Shown here: positions 34,234 through 43,371 of the stretch, in pieces
How positions within the stretch are numbered: the stretch's first letter is position 1
How the letters are laid out: the number at the start of each line of letters is the position of its first letter
Origin: Mesorhizobium terrae
Lineage (GTDB): Bacteria; Pseudomonadota; Alphaproteobacteria; Rhizobiales; Rhizobiaceae
Length of the DNA stretch: 64,000 nt
Direction of reading: 5' to 3'
NCBI RefSeq assembly: GCF_008727715.1
Contig: NZ_CP044218.1
Coordinates: 2,621,501-2,685,500, forward strand
Position numbers and translations under genes: made by a program
Notes under the pieces: generated by a model
The model's input: only the letters and a program-made list of their open reading frames with translations
Database searches by the model: none
What the model was told of the DNA's origin: nothing

Positions 34234-35229
34234 TCACACCTTCCAGAAAGCGCATTCCGCGGGCGCCTTGAGCAGACCTTCCAACTCGCCGTCGAGCTTG
34301 ATGATCGTCATCGTGGCGCCGGTCATTTCCATCGAAGTGGCAAAGCGGCCGACCAGCGGCATGACGATCTCGACGCCCATCGCATCGAGGCGCTTCCTGG
34401 CGTGCCGGTAGAGGATGTAGAGTTCTTCGGCGGGCGTCGCGCCCAGCGAATTCACCAGGATCGAGATGCGGTCGCCCTTGCCGAGCGGCTGGTCGGCCAC
34501 AAGCCTGTCGATCATCTCGTCGGCGATCTCGTCGGCGGGCTTGATGGCGGCGCGCCAGATGCCGGGCTCGCCATGGATGCCCATGCCCATTTCCATTTCG
34601 CCCTCGCCGATCTCAAACGTCGGCTTGCCGGCCTGCGGAATGGTGCAGGGGGTCAGCGCCATGCCGATGGAGCGGCAGGCATCGGCAGCCTTCTGCCCGA
34701 CGCGGGTAACCTCGTCGAGGTCCGCGCCGGTCTCGGCATGCGCGCCGGCGATCTTGTAGGCAAAGACCATGCCGGCGACGCCGCGGCGCTTCTGTGCTTC
34801 CGCCGCCGGGGCGGAGGCGACGTCGTCGGCTAGCAGAACGGTAGTCGTGCGGATGTCGTTTTCCATCTCGACCATCTCGCCGGCCATGTCGAAATTCATG
34901 ACGTCGCCGCCGTAATTGCCGTAGAGCCTCAGCACGCCGGCGCCGCCGTCGGCCAGCCTGATCGCCTCGGCCATCTGCTCGGCTGAAGGGCTGGCGAATA
35001 CGTCGCCGATGGCGCAGGCGTCGAGCAGGCCTTTGCCGACATAGCCGGTGAAGATCGGCAGATGGCCGGAGCCACCGCCCGATACGATGCCGACCTTGCC
35101 CTTGCGGGCGCCGGCGGCGCGCACGACGACGCGGCGCACTGGCTGCGCGTAATATTCCGGATGGGCGGCGACCATGCCCTCCAGCATCTCGTCGACATAA
35201 TCGGCGGGGTTGTTCAGGATCTTCTTCAT
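34234..35229 (-). CDS. dhaK: Dihydroxyacetone kinase subunit DhaK-like
   Basis: 331 residues. The N-terminal kinase fold (GIVSGGGSGHLPIFTGYVGKG) leads to GMGIHGEPG, whose His219 is the residue that binds the keto group of the substrate covalently. ATG at 35229 has GGAGGAAA upstream. With DhaL it should phosphorylate a short ketose: dihydroxyacetone or, given the sugar transporter and FGGY kinase in the operon, a four- or five-carbon ketose such as erythrulose. The substrate is inference. Confidence 0.92.
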   Translation of the reverse strand: MKKILNNPADYVDEMLEGMVAAHPEYYAQPVRRVVVRAAGARKGKVGIVSGGGSGHLPIFTGYVGKGLLDACAIGDVFASPSAEQMAEAIRLADGGAGVLRLYGNYGGDVMNFDMAGEMVEMENDIRTTTVLLADDVASAPAAEAQKRRGVAGMVFAYKIAGAHAETGADLDEVTRVGQKAADACRSIGMALTPCTIPQAGKPTFEIGEGEMEMGMGIHGEPGIWRAAIKPADEIADEMIDRLVADQPLGKGDRISILVNSLGATPAEELYILYRHARKRLDAMGVEIVMPLVGRFATSMEMTGATMTIIKLDGELEGLLKAPAECAFWKV

Positions 35230-35248
35230 GTTTCCATTTCCTCCAGAG

Positions 35249-36265
35249 TCACGCGCCGAGCGGCCGTGCGATGCGTTCGCGATGCCGGGCGAGGCGGTCG
35301 ATGACGATCGGCAGGCCGGTGCCGACGACGATAAGGCAACCGATGACGACCTTCTGCCAATAGGACGGAACACCCGCCATCAAGAGCGTCGTGTTGATCA
35401 TGGTGATGACGAAAACGCCAAGCAGCGTGCCGGTCACCGTGCCGTGGCCGCCGGTGATGCGGGCGCCGCCGAGCACCACTGCAGCAATGACGTTCAGCTC
35501 CATGCCGACCAGGTCGAACGGATTGGCCATGCGCGACAGCGTCACATGGGTCATGCCCGCCAGGCCGGCGATCGCACCCGCCAGGACGTAGATCATCACC
35601 TTGACGCGCTTGACCTTGATGCCAATGCGCTCCGCCGCATCTTCGGAGCCGCCGATGGCGTAGATCTTGCGGCCGAACAGCGTGTGGCCCATCAGGATCG
35701 CCACAGTGACGGCGACGCCCACCAGCACGATGAACGACATCGGCAGCGATACCATCTGGCCGGCTGCGTTCTCCAGCCGCACGAACACCTTGCGCGAGAA
35801 CTGGATGACCTCGCGGGGAACAGACGTGATGTAGACGGTGCCGAGGAAAGTCAGCAGCGCGCCGCGGAAGAGGCTCAGCGTTCCGAGCGTCACGATCAGC
35901 GTCGGCAGCCCGAGGCCGCCGATCAACAGGCCGTTGATCAGGCCGAGCGAGGCGCCGATCGAGGCACTCAGCGCGAAAAAGACGATGATCGGCACATCGA
36001 CATCGATGCCGAGGATGATCTTCATCGTCGCATACATGGCGAAAGCGCCAATCGCGGTGCACGAGACGTCGATGCCGCCGGACGCCAGCACCATCATGAC
36101 GCCGAGCGCGAAGATGCCGGTGACCAGCGAATTGCGCAGAAGGTCGACCAGCGTGGCCGGCGAAAAGAAGGCGGGGTTGAGCAGGCTGAGCACCAGCGCG
36201 AACACGATTGCCGTGGCCAGCACGACACCTTGCGGCGTGGCGAGGAACCGGAAAGAAGAATTCAT
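35249..36265 (-). CDS. Sugar ABC transporter permease 1 (RbsC-like)
   Basis: 338 residues with about nine membrane segments. LASGGIDVSCTAIGAFAMYA replaces the more usual GGIDLSVGS motif, and AAVVLGGARITGGHGTVTGT is the C-terminal family block. The start overlaps the ATPase stop by 4 bp. A second, different RbsC-like permease lies in the same operon at 41501-42484, so the channel is probably a heterodimer. Confidence 0.92.
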   Translation of the reverse strand: MNSSFRFLATPQGVVLATAIVFALVLSLLNPAFFSPATLVDLLRNSLVTGIFALGVMMVLASGGIDVSCTAIGAFAMYATMKIILGIDVDVPIIVFFALSASIGASLGLINGLLIGGLGLPTLIVTLGTLSLFRGALLTFLGTVYITSVPREVIQFSRKVFVRLENAAGQMVSLPMSFIVLVGVAVTVAILMGHTLFGRKIYAIGGSEDAAERIGIKVKRVKVMIYVLAGAIAGLAGMTHVTLSRMANPFDLVGMELNVIAAVVLGGARITGGHGTVTGTLLGVFVITMINTTLLMAGVPSYWQKVVIGCLIVVGTGLPIVIDRLARHRERIARPLGA

Positions 36266-37776
36266 GGCCGGTCCTCTCTGACCACTTCCTTGTAGAGTTT
36301 TTCTTCGTTGATTTCGGTCGCGTCGAAGTTCGCGGTGATGTGCCCGCGCACCATCACCAGGATGCGGTCGGACAGCGCGATCGCCTCGCTGATGTCGTCG
36401 GTCACCACCATCACGGCGGTTCCAGCGCGGCTCAGCGCGATCAGCAATTCATGGATTTCGCGCTTCGAGCCGACGTCGACGCCGACGGTCGGACCGTTCA
36501 GGATCATCAGCTTGGGATCGCGTTCCATCCAGCGCGCCAGGACGACGCGCTGCTGGTTGCCGCCGGAAAGCGTGGCGACCGGCGGCGTAATGCCTGGCGT
36601 CTTGATGCGCAGCTTCTTCACCGCATCCTGCGCCCGGCGCACCAGCGCCGCCGCGTCGACGATGCCGCCCTTGGTGTTCTTCTCCAGGCTCGACACGATG
36701 ATGTTGTCGCGGATCGGCTGGTTGAGGAACAGGCCCTCGGTCAGGCGGTCCTCCGGCACATAGGCGATGCCGCGCTCGATGGCGTCGCTGACGCTGGCGA
36801 AAGAAACCGGCCTGCCGTCGACCGTGATTTCGCCGGCGTCAGGCGACAGGCGCCCGAACAGGGTCAGCGCCAGTTCGGTGCGGCCGGAGCCGAGAAGACC
36901 GACCACCGAGACGATCTCGCCCGGCCTGAGGTCGAGGTCGACATTGGCGAATTCGCCACGCCGGCCGAGTTTTTTTGCGGAAAGGAAAGGGGAGGCGGCT
37001 GGAAATTCCGTGCGGGGAAGGCGCTGGCTGTCGATGGAACGGCCGGTCATCGCCTCGACGAGGCGGGCCGGATCGAACTCGCCGATAGGGCCTTCGACGA
37101 CGACGCGGCCATCGCGCAGCACGGTGACCGTGTCGCAGACCGCGAAAACTTCTTCGATCTTGTGGCTGACGAACAGGAAAGCGACGCCCTGCGCCTTCAG
37201 CGCCGACACGATTTCCAGGAGTTTTGCCACCTCGCTGCGGGTCAGCGCGGTGGTCGGCTCGTCCATGACGATGATGCGTGCCTGGTTGGCCAGCGCGCGG
37301 GCAATCGCCACGAGCTGCTTGGAGGCGACCGGCAGAAGCTCGACCGGCATGTCCGGGTCGATGTCGACCTGCATGCGCTTCAGCGTGTCGATGGCAAGCT
37401 TCCGGCGCGAGCCGCGGCGATGCCATCTGTCACCGGTGGTGACGGCGGCGAGAAATCCGATGTTTTCCCAGACACTCAGGTTCGGGAACAAGGAGAAATC
37501 CTGATAGATGACGGAGAGGCCGGCCGCGATCGCTGCCTTGGCGTCCTGGCCGGATGCCTTGCCATTGATGGCGACGCTTCCCGCATCGGCGCCGACGACG
37601 CCAGAGAGAACCTTGATCAGGGTCGATTTGCCGGAACCGTTTTCGCCGGCAAGGCACCTGACCTCACCCTCCTGCAAGGACAGGCCGACATCTTCCAATA
37701 CCCGTACCGGGCCATAGGCCTTGCGGATGCCACGCATCTCCAGCACGGGTCGATGATTGGGTGTTTCTTCGGTCAT
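36262..37776 (-). CDS. Sugar ABC transporter ATP-binding protein with atypical second Walker B
   Basis: 504 residues, two fused nucleotide-binding domains. The first site is canonical: GENGSGKST (residues 45-53) and IVMDEPTTALT. The second has a good signature LSGGNQQRVVLARWM, but Walker B reads LMILNGPTVGVDVG instead of LLLDEPT, so the magnesium aspartate and catalytic glutamate are replaced by Asn and Gly. The first half reads LLPVASKQLVAIARAL where a signature is expected. One composite site is therefore likely non-hydrolytic, as in several sugar importers of this subgroup. It is followed by permease 1 with a 4-bp overlap. Confidence 0.93.
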   Translation of the reverse strand: MTEETPNHRPVLEMRGIRKAYGPVRVLEDVGLSLQEGEVRCLAGENGSGKSTLIKVLSGVVGADAGSVAINGKASGQDAKAAIAAGLSVIYQDFSLFPNLSVWENIGFLAAVTTGDRWHRRGSRRKLAIDTLKRMQVDIDPDMPVELLPVASKQLVAIARALANQARIIVMDEPTTALTRSEVAKLLEIVSALKAQGVAFLFVSHKIEEVFAVCDTVTVLRDGRVVVEGPIGEFDPARLVEAMTGRSIDSQRLPRTEFPAASPFLSAKKLGRRGEFANVDLDLRPGEIVSVVGLLGSGRTELALTLFGRLSPDAGEITVDGRPVSFASVSDAIERGIAYVPEDRLTEGLFLNQPIRDNIIVSSLEKNTKGGIVDAAALVRRAQDAVKKLRIKTPGITPPVATLSGGNQQRVVLARWMERDPKLMILNGPTVGVDVGSKREIHELLIALSRAGTAVMVVTDDISEAIALSDRILVMVRGHITANFDATEINEEKLYKEVVREDRP

Positions 37777-37842
37777 CCCGGTCTCCAGGGACAGAAGCCG
37801 CCGGACGCATTGTCCGGCGGCGCCTGTCGGGGCTATTGCGAC

Positions 37843-38841
37843 TTAGAATTTATATTCGCCCATGTTTTCCTTGGTCACGTCGACCCAGGCCTGGCCGTAG
37901 ATGACCTTGCCGTCGAGACGGATCTTGGAATAACCCTCGACGCCGAGATCCATGCCGTCGGTGATCGGCTTGCCTTCGATCGCCATCGCGGCAACCTTGT
38001 TCATGGCGATGCCGGCCTTGGCCGGATCCCAGAACGAGATCATCTTGATGTCGCCGCTTTCGAGATACGGACCCGAAACCGAGACGAGGCTGGTGCCGAC
38101 GATGGCGACCTTGCCGGTCAGGCCGGCTTCCTCGACGGCAAGTGCCGCGCCGACCACGTCTTCACCGGCCGAGCCCTGGATACCCTTGAGGTTCGGGTAG
38201 GTGCGCAGCAGTTCCTTGCTCTTCTGGTAGGCAGTCTGCTGCTGCTCGTTGCTCTCGATCTTGTCGGTGACGAGCTTCATCTTCGGGTATTTGGCCTTCT
38301 GGTAGGCGATCGCCGCGTCCACCCATTCATTGTGGGTCTTGGCGGTGAGATGGCCGACGAACACGGCATATTCGCCTTCGCCGCCCATCGCCTTGGCCAT
38401 CGCTTCCATCAGATGCTCGCCATAGGCGCCATTGTCGAAGGCCTCGACATCGTAGGTTATGTTCTTGAGGCTGGAACCTTCATGGCCAACCACCTTGATG
38501 TTCTGGGCGAGCGCCTTGGCCAGCACTGGCTCCAGGGCTTCCGGCGAGTTCGGGACGACCGTGATCGCGTCGACCTTCTTGGCGATGAGGTCTTCGATCA
38601 TCTGCACCTGGAGAGCGGCGTCGGCGGAAGCCGGACCGACCTGGGTAGCGTCATGGCCGGTTTCCTTGGCGTATTCCGCGACGCCGTCGCCCATGCGGTT
38701 GAACCAGGCAATGCCCGACAGCTTCACGACCGTCACGATCGTGTGCTTGGCATCCTGTGCATGGGTGACAGCTGCAGCGCCCGCCAGAAGCGACGCGCCG
38801 AGCGCTGCCGCAACCGTCATTTTCCTGAAGTTAAAAGTCAC
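37843..38841 (-). CDS. Periplasmic sugar-binding protein
   Basis: 332 residues from GTG at 38841, which has GGAGGA five bases upstream; ATG at 38820 is an alternative. The signal peptide (MTVAAALGASLLAGAAAV, cleaved at THA-QDA) precedes a type I periplasmic-binding domain (VKLSGIAWFNRMGDGV, AITVVPNSPEALEPVLAKAL). The fold and TSLVSVSGPYLESGDIK resemble autoinducer-2/rhamnose-type binding proteins of the LsrB/RhaS group, which bind small polyols or deoxy sugars. It is the binding component for the two permeases and the ATPase of this operon. Confidence 0.92.
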   Translation of the reverse strand: MTFNFRKMTVAAALGASLLAGAAAVTHAQDAKHTIVTVVKLSGIAWFNRMGDGVAEYAKETGHDATQVGPASADAALQVQMIEDLIAKKVDAITVVPNSPEALEPVLAKALAQNIKVVGHEGSSLKNITYDVEAFDNGAYGEHLMEAMAKAMGGEGEYAVFVGHLTAKTHNEWVDAAIAYQKAKYPKMKLVTDKIESNEQQQTAYQKSKELLRTYPNLKGIQGSAGEDVVGAALAVEEAGLTGKVAIVGTSLVSVSGPYLESGDIKMISFWDPAKAGIAMNKVAAMAIEGKPITDGMDLGVEGYSKIRLDGKVIYGQAWVDVTKENMGEYKF

Positions 38842-38907
38842 AAGTTCCTCCACTTTAATAAACGCCCCGTCCGTCATGGTGACGTCCAGCCGGGCGCGGT
38901 TCGACGC

Positions 38908-40404
38908 TCAGCGCGAGGCCTCTTTCATGAGGTCCTTCGTCCGGGCGTAAAGCTCTTTGAATGTCTTGCGGCGGCGCGCGTAGACGGCGGCATTGCCGCT
39001 GTCCGGCTCGATCAGGCGTTCGACCGGGTTCCAGGCGCTAATGTCGCTGCGCCTGGCGTTGCCGACTGCGACCGCGCCGAGAAAGGCGTTGCCATAGGCG
39101 GCCCCGATCGTCTTGGCGCGTACGGTTTGCGGCCAGTTGCTGACATCGGAGACCGATTGCGACCACACCTGGTTCTTGGTGCCGCCGCCGACAGCGGCGA
39201 TCGTCTTCAGCGGCGCGCCGGCTCCGACATAGGTCTCGATGACGTCGTTGACGCCATAGGCGATGCCTTCGAGGAAGGCGCGGTAGATGTCGGCGCGGGT
39301 ATGGGTGAGGTCGAGGCCGAACAGCATGCCTTTTGCCTGCGGATCGTGGATCGGCGTGCGCTCGCCCGAGAAATAGGGAAGAACCACCAGGCCGTTGGCG
39401 CCCGCCGGTGAAGTCGCGGCCTGTTCTGCGAGTTCGCGCAATGCCGACTTCGGGTCGAGTTCGCGGGCGAACTGGTCCTGGAACCAGCGCGTCAGCGTGC
39501 CGCTTGTCGACGTGCCCGACATGCAGGCGTGCTGACCCTGGAACAGCCAGGGCGCATACCAGAGCCTGGGGTCCTCGACCCGCCTGTCGGTGACGAGAAT
39601 GATGAACATGGTCGAGCCGTACATGACCATCATCTCGCCGGTGCCTTGCACGCCGACGCTGACGGCTTCGGACGCCGCGTCGATCGTGCCGGCAATGACC
39701 GGTGTTCCTGCCGCAAGGCCGGTGGCATCGGCGGCCGCCGCCGTCACCGTGCCTGCGATGTCGGTCGTCCACAAAAGGCCTGGCAAGCGTTCGGGCGCGA
39801 TGATGCGATCGGCGAACCTGTCGGTCCATTGGTTGCTGGCGGCGTCGTAGAGCGGGCTCGAGCTGCAGGCCGAATAATGGTCTAGCACGTAGCGGCCGGT
39901 CAGCCGGTGAACCAGAAACGACGAGGAGTTGAGCACCTTGTGGGTGCGGGCATAAAGCTCCGGCCGGTTCTTCTTAAGCCAGAGGATTTTGGGCCCGACC
40001 GATTGCGATGTCAGCGCATTGCCGCCGGTGCGGACCAGTTCGTCCACGCCGATCTCGGCGGAAAGTTCCTCGATCTCGACCGCCGCCCGCGTGTCGACGC
40101 CGTAGAGCACCGCGTTCATCAGCGGCACGCCGTCGGCATCGACCGGCAGCATGCAGGGGCCAATGCCGCTGGCGCCGACGGAGCGGATGTCGCTCGGGGC
40201 AACGCCGCTGGAAGCGATCAGCTCCTTGCTGATGGAGCAGAACTCGCCCCACCAGTTCGTCTCGGCATCGTGTTCGGCCCAGCCTGGCTGGGGTACGAGC
40301 ATCTTGTGAGGACGCGCCGCCGTGGCGACGATCCGCCCGGTGTCGTCCACCAGGGTGCCCTTCGATTCAAAGGTGCCGATATCGATCCCGAGATAGTGTG
40401 GCAT
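38908..40404 (-). CDS. FGGY-family carbohydrate kinase
   Basis: 498 residues. The N-terminal phosphate loop YLGIDIGTFESKGTLVD and the second-domain blocks GTIDAASEAVSVG, MYGSTMFII and AVGGGTKNQVWSQSV identify an FGGY sugar kinase (xylulokinase-like rather than glycerol kinase-like). PYFSGERTPIHDPQAKG is the typical xylulokinase-group motif. It should phosphorylate a pentulose, hexulose or polyol. The start overlaps the M42 stop by one base (TGATG). A second kinase system, DhaK/DhaL, lies in the same operon. Confidence 0.92.
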   Translation of the reverse strand: MPHYLGIDIGTFESKGTLVDDTGRIVATAARPHKMLVPQPGWAEHDAETNWWGEFCSISKELIASSGVAPSDIRSVGASGIGPCMLPVDADGVPLMNAVLYGVDTRAAVEIEELSAEIGVDELVRTGGNALTSQSVGPKILWLKKNRPELYARTHKVLNSSSFLVHRLTGRYVLDHYSACSSSPLYDAASNQWTDRFADRIIAPERLPGLLWTTDIAGTVTAAAADATGLAAGTPVIAGTIDAASEAVSVGVQGTGEMMVMYGSTMFIILVTDRRVEDPRLWYAPWLFQGQHACMSGTSTSGTLTRWFQDQFARELDPKSALRELAEQAATSPAGANGLVVLPYFSGERTPIHDPQAKGMLFGLDLTHTRADIYRAFLEGIAYGVNDVIETYVGAGAPLKTIAAVGGGTKNQVWSQSVSDVSNWPQTVRAKTIGAAYGNAFLGAVAVGNARRSDISAWNPVERLIEPDSGNAAVYARRRKTFKELYARTKDLMKEASR

Positions 40405-41504
40405 CAGGTGTAGAGGTCGCGATCGAGGCTGAAGGACGGGGTGACGCGGCGAATGACCGAAACCAGCAGTTTGGTCAGTCCCTCCAGGTCGCGCAGGTCG
40501 CACATTTCGAGAGCGGTGTGCGTGTAGCGGCAGGGGAAACAGACATCGATACAGGCAACGCCTTCATTGACGAGCTGGACATAGGAAGAGTCCGTCAGCG
40601 CGCCGGTATGGGCGGTCCGCTGCAGCGGGATTTTTTCAGCCCTGGCTGTCTCGGCGAAAAGATGCGGCAGCGCCGGGTGCGGAATGGTGCCGTTCAGCGT
40701 TCCGCGTCCGTGGAAGGAATAGAGGCTGATCGCCGGTCCGCCGCCAAGCGCCACTTCGCCGCGATGCGCCATGTCGGGCGTATCGGAGTTCAGCGCGAGA
40801 TCGAGCTGAATGGCGATGTCCGGCTTGATCGACTGGGCCGCGACCATGGCGCCGCGCAGGTTGAATTCTTCGAGCACGGCAAAGACGAAGTGTACGGTCG
40901 GGCGCGGCCCGTCCTTGGAAAGCTGGCGCGCCACTTCCATCACCACCGCGCAGCCGGCGCGGTCGTCGATCGAAGTGCCGATCACGCGGTTTTCGTTGAG
41001 ATGGATGACGCGCGGGTCGTAGACCACCGGCGTGCCGATCGCGATGCCGAGCTTGTGCACTTCGTCCGCGTTTTCGGCGCCGACGTCGATGAACAGTTCG
41101 GCGTAAGGCGTGACCTTGTATTTCTCTTCGGCCGGCGTCGCGTGATGGCTCTTGTTGGCGATGACGCCGTGAACGTCTCTACCTTCGCCGACGCAGAACA
41201 GCACGGCCTGGGCGGGAAGCGCCTTTTCGGGAATGCCGCCGAGGCGTTCGATGCGGATCAGGCCGTTGGCCTCGACCTTGCGGACGATGAAGCCCAACTG
41301 GTCGGTGTGGGCAAACAGCATCACCGAGGGTGCGCCGGCGTCGCCTTCCAGCGTGGCGATCAGATTGCCCAGCGTGTCGGTGCGGAGCTTCAGCGGCAGG
41401 TCAGCCAGATCGCGGGCAATCAGGCGGCGGACGCGATCCTCATGGCCCGAAAGTCCGGGCGTCAGCATGAGGGATTCGAGCAGGGAGCGAAGACGGTCCT
41501 TCAC
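40404..41504 (-). CDS. M42-family metallopeptidase-like protein (SgcX-like)
   Basis: 366 residues with the M42 dinuclear site: AHTDQLGFIV (His and Asp), SIDDRAGCAV (bridging Asp), LEEFNLRGA (general base and ligand Glu), QLDLAL (Asp) and CRYTHTALE (His). The enzyme is therefore probably active. M42 members are aminopeptidases or were annotated as endoglucanases; E. coli SgcX of the sgc carbohydrate operon is also in this family. In an operon of sugar transport and kinases a peptide substrate is unexpected; hydrolysis of an acylated or amide-linked sugar is a guess. Confidence 0.9.
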   Translation of the reverse strand: MKDRLRSLLESLMLTPGLSGHEDRVRRLIARDLADLPLKLRTDTLGNLIATLEGDAGAPSVMLFAHTDQLGFIVRKVEANGLIRIERLGGIPEKALPAQAVLFCVGEGRDVHGVIANKSHHATPAEEKYKVTPYAELFIDVGAENADEVHKLGIAIGTPVVYDPRVIHLNENRVIGTSIDDRAGCAVVMEVARQLSKDGPRPTVHFVFAVLEEFNLRGAMVAAQSIKPDIAIQLDLALNSDTPDMAHRGEVALGGGPAISLYSFHGRGTLNGTIPHPALPHLFAETARAEKIPLQRTAHTGALTDSSYVQLVNEGVACIDVCFPCRYTHTALEMCDLRDLEGLTKLLVSVIRRVTPSFSLDRDLYT

Positions 41505-42484
41505 GACGGTTTGACCTTTCGTTGGAAGAGCGATGACAGGTTGAGCGAGCCCATGGCGACGCGCAGCGACATGGCGGCGACGAGGAAGCCGCCGAAGAAC
41601 AGGTCGCGCGAGAAGGCGCTGAAAGAGAGGAAGTTGAGGCCGCTCGAAATGAATTGCAGGCAGATGACGGCAAGCACGACGCCGGTGACGGTGCCGAAGC
41701 CGCCGGCCGGGCTGACGCCTGCCAGGATGTTGATCAGGATGACCAGCAACAGATAGGACGAGCCGTAATCGGCATTGGCGGAATTGACGCGCGCCAGCAC
41801 CACGAGGCCTGCAAGGGCCGCGATGAAACCGGCGATCGCATAGATGCGGATCAGCAGGCCGCGTTCGCGAATGCCGGCAAAACCGGCGGCGACCGGATTG
41901 GCGCCGAAGAGCCGCAATCTGAGGCCGACCGGCGTGCGGGTCAGCAGGAAGTAGAGGCCGAGCGCCACCAGCGCAAAGATCACCAGGGGCAGAGGCACCA
42001 CGCCGCCGAGCGACTGGTTGCCGAAGGACGTGTACCAGTCCGGCAGCCCGGTGATCGCGGGACCGCGGGTGATGACGATGCCGATGCCGGCAAACAGCTG
42101 CATGGTGCCGAGCGTCGCCAGGATGGGCGGCAGGCGGAGATAGGCGATGAGGAAACCGTTCAGCGCGCCGCAGCAGACGCCGACGGTGAGTGCCGCCGGA
42201 ATGGCGAGCCAGGCATATTCCGGCCCGGCGCGCATGATGACGGCGGCGACGATCGCCGCCAGGTTGGCGACGGCGACGACCGAGAGGTCGATGCCGCCGG
42301 AAATCATGGTCGGCAGGACGGCGAGGGCAAGCAGCCCGAACTCCGGGAACTGGAAGCCCATGGAGTTCAGATTGCTAAGGCCGAGGAAGCTTGGCGCCGT
42401 GATGCTCAGTGCGATGAAGATCAGGGCGGTGAGAACCGCCAGGCTTTTCAGATAGGAATTGGTGGTGTCCTGTCTGACGTCCAT
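41501..42484 (-). CDS. Sugar ABC transporter permease 2 (RbsC-like)
   Basis: 327 residues, about nine membrane segments. MISGGIDLSVVAVANLAAI and NILAGVSPAGGFGTVTGVVL are the two family blocks; the second is ILAGVSP rather than the commoner IIGGTSLSGG. It overlaps the M42 gene by 4 bp and is separated from permease 1 by five genes. Both permeases presumably pair with the same ATPase and binding protein. Confidence 0.92.
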   Translation of the reverse strand: MDVRQDTTNSYLKSLAVLTALIFIALSITAPSFLGLSNLNSMGFQFPEFGLLALAVLPTMISGGIDLSVVAVANLAAIVAAVIMRAGPEYAWLAIPAALTVGVCCGALNGFLIAYLRLPPILATLGTMQLFAGIGIVITRGPAITGLPDWYTSFGNQSLGGVVPLPLVIFALVALGLYFLLTRTPVGLRLRLFGANPVAAGFAGIRERGLLIRIYAIAGFIAALAGLVVLARVNSANADYGSSYLLLVILINILAGVSPAGGFGTVTGVVLAVICLQFISSGLNFLSFSAFSRDLFFGGFLVAAMSLRVAMGSLNLSSLFQRKVKPS

Positions 42485-42515
42485 ACGCTTCCTCCGCCCC
42501 TTCTTTCCGGTCCGC

Positions 42516-43325
42516 TTACTGGCCGCGCGTCGCCTTGACGATGCGCATGAATTCCTTGGCGCGCTCGGCGTCGACCGATTTCCAGGTGTCGCCGTCGATC
42601 TTCAGCGACGAGCCGACGATGCAGCCATCAGCGATCTTGAGGATGTCGGCGACGGTCGCGTGGCGAACGCCGGTGTTGGCCAGAACAGGCGTGTTCGGAA
42701 GCACCTTCTTCACCGATACCAGCGCAGACATTTCGGCGGCTTCGCCGGTGATGGCGCCGGAAACCAGCACGGCGTCCGGGATCGAGGAGAACACGGCCGA
42801 GCGGGCGCGATCGGCCAACGAACGCTTGTCGAGCGAGTCGGCGAATTCAGCCGAGACGTTGTTCAGCATCACGAGGTCGGAGCGGTCGAGGCGGTCGCGG
42901 TAGCGCATGGCCTGACCGGCGTTCGGCGTCCACGGGCCCATGTCGGAAGCGTAGGTGCCGGTGAAGATTTCGCGCACGAAGGACGCGCCGGTGGCGACTG
43001 CGAGGGCAACCGTGCTCATCGGGTCCCACAAGACGTTGACGCCGAATGGCTTGGCGATTTCCGAGCGAAGTTGGCCGATGACATAGGCCATGGTCGCCGT
43101 CGATGCAGTGTCGACCTGCAATTCGTAAGGACGGTCGTTTTCGTTGCCGAACATCACGGCGTCGACATCGGCGGCCTGCAGGGCGGTGAGGTCGCGACGC
43201 GCCGCCTCGACGATGCCGGCAACGCCTGCCTCCGCGTCATAAAGCGGGGTGCCGGGCATCGGGTTGAGATGCACCATGGCGATGATCGGCTTCTTGCCGC
43301 CGAACAACTTGTTGAATTTGCTCAC
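42516..43325 (-). CDS. BtpA/SgcQ-family protein
   Basis: 269 residues forming a TIM-barrel-like protein. The family is recognised from the N-terminal IIAMVHLNPMPGTP, the central VNVLWDPMSTVALAVATGASFVRE segments and the C-terminal ANTGVRHATVADILKIADG and IVGSSLKIDGDTW. BtpA was linked to photosystem I stability in cyanobacteria and SgcQ is an unassigned gene of the E. coli sgc operon; no reaction is established. The final phosphate-binding-like loop (GCIVGSSLK) suggests a phosphorylated substrate, which is inference. It follows the DeoR gene by 46 bp. Confidence 0.9.
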   Translation of the reverse strand: MSKFNKLFGGKKPIIAMVHLNPMPGTPLYDAEAGVAGIVEAARRDLTALQAADVDAVMFGNENDRPYELQVDTASTATMAYVIGQLRSEIAKPFGVNVLWDPMSTVALAVATGASFVREIFTGTYASDMGPWTPNAGQAMRYRDRLDRSDLVMLNNVSAEFADSLDKRSLADRARSAVFSSIPDAVLVSGAITGEAAEMSALVSVKKVLPNTPVLANTGVRHATVADILKIADGCIVGSSLKIDGDTWKSVDAERAKEFMRIVKATRGQ

Positions 43326-43371
43326 TGTATTTCTGCCTTTCTAGCCTTGGGAGGGCGATGACCGTTGACGG

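Noticed and set aside
36208..39411. A 1067-codon open frame on the plus strand across the sugar ABC genes
   Set aside because: It is antisense to the ATPase, binding-protein and permease genes, has Arg/His/Asp-rich low-complexity composition and no motifs. Long antisense frames are expected in GC-rich coding DNA.
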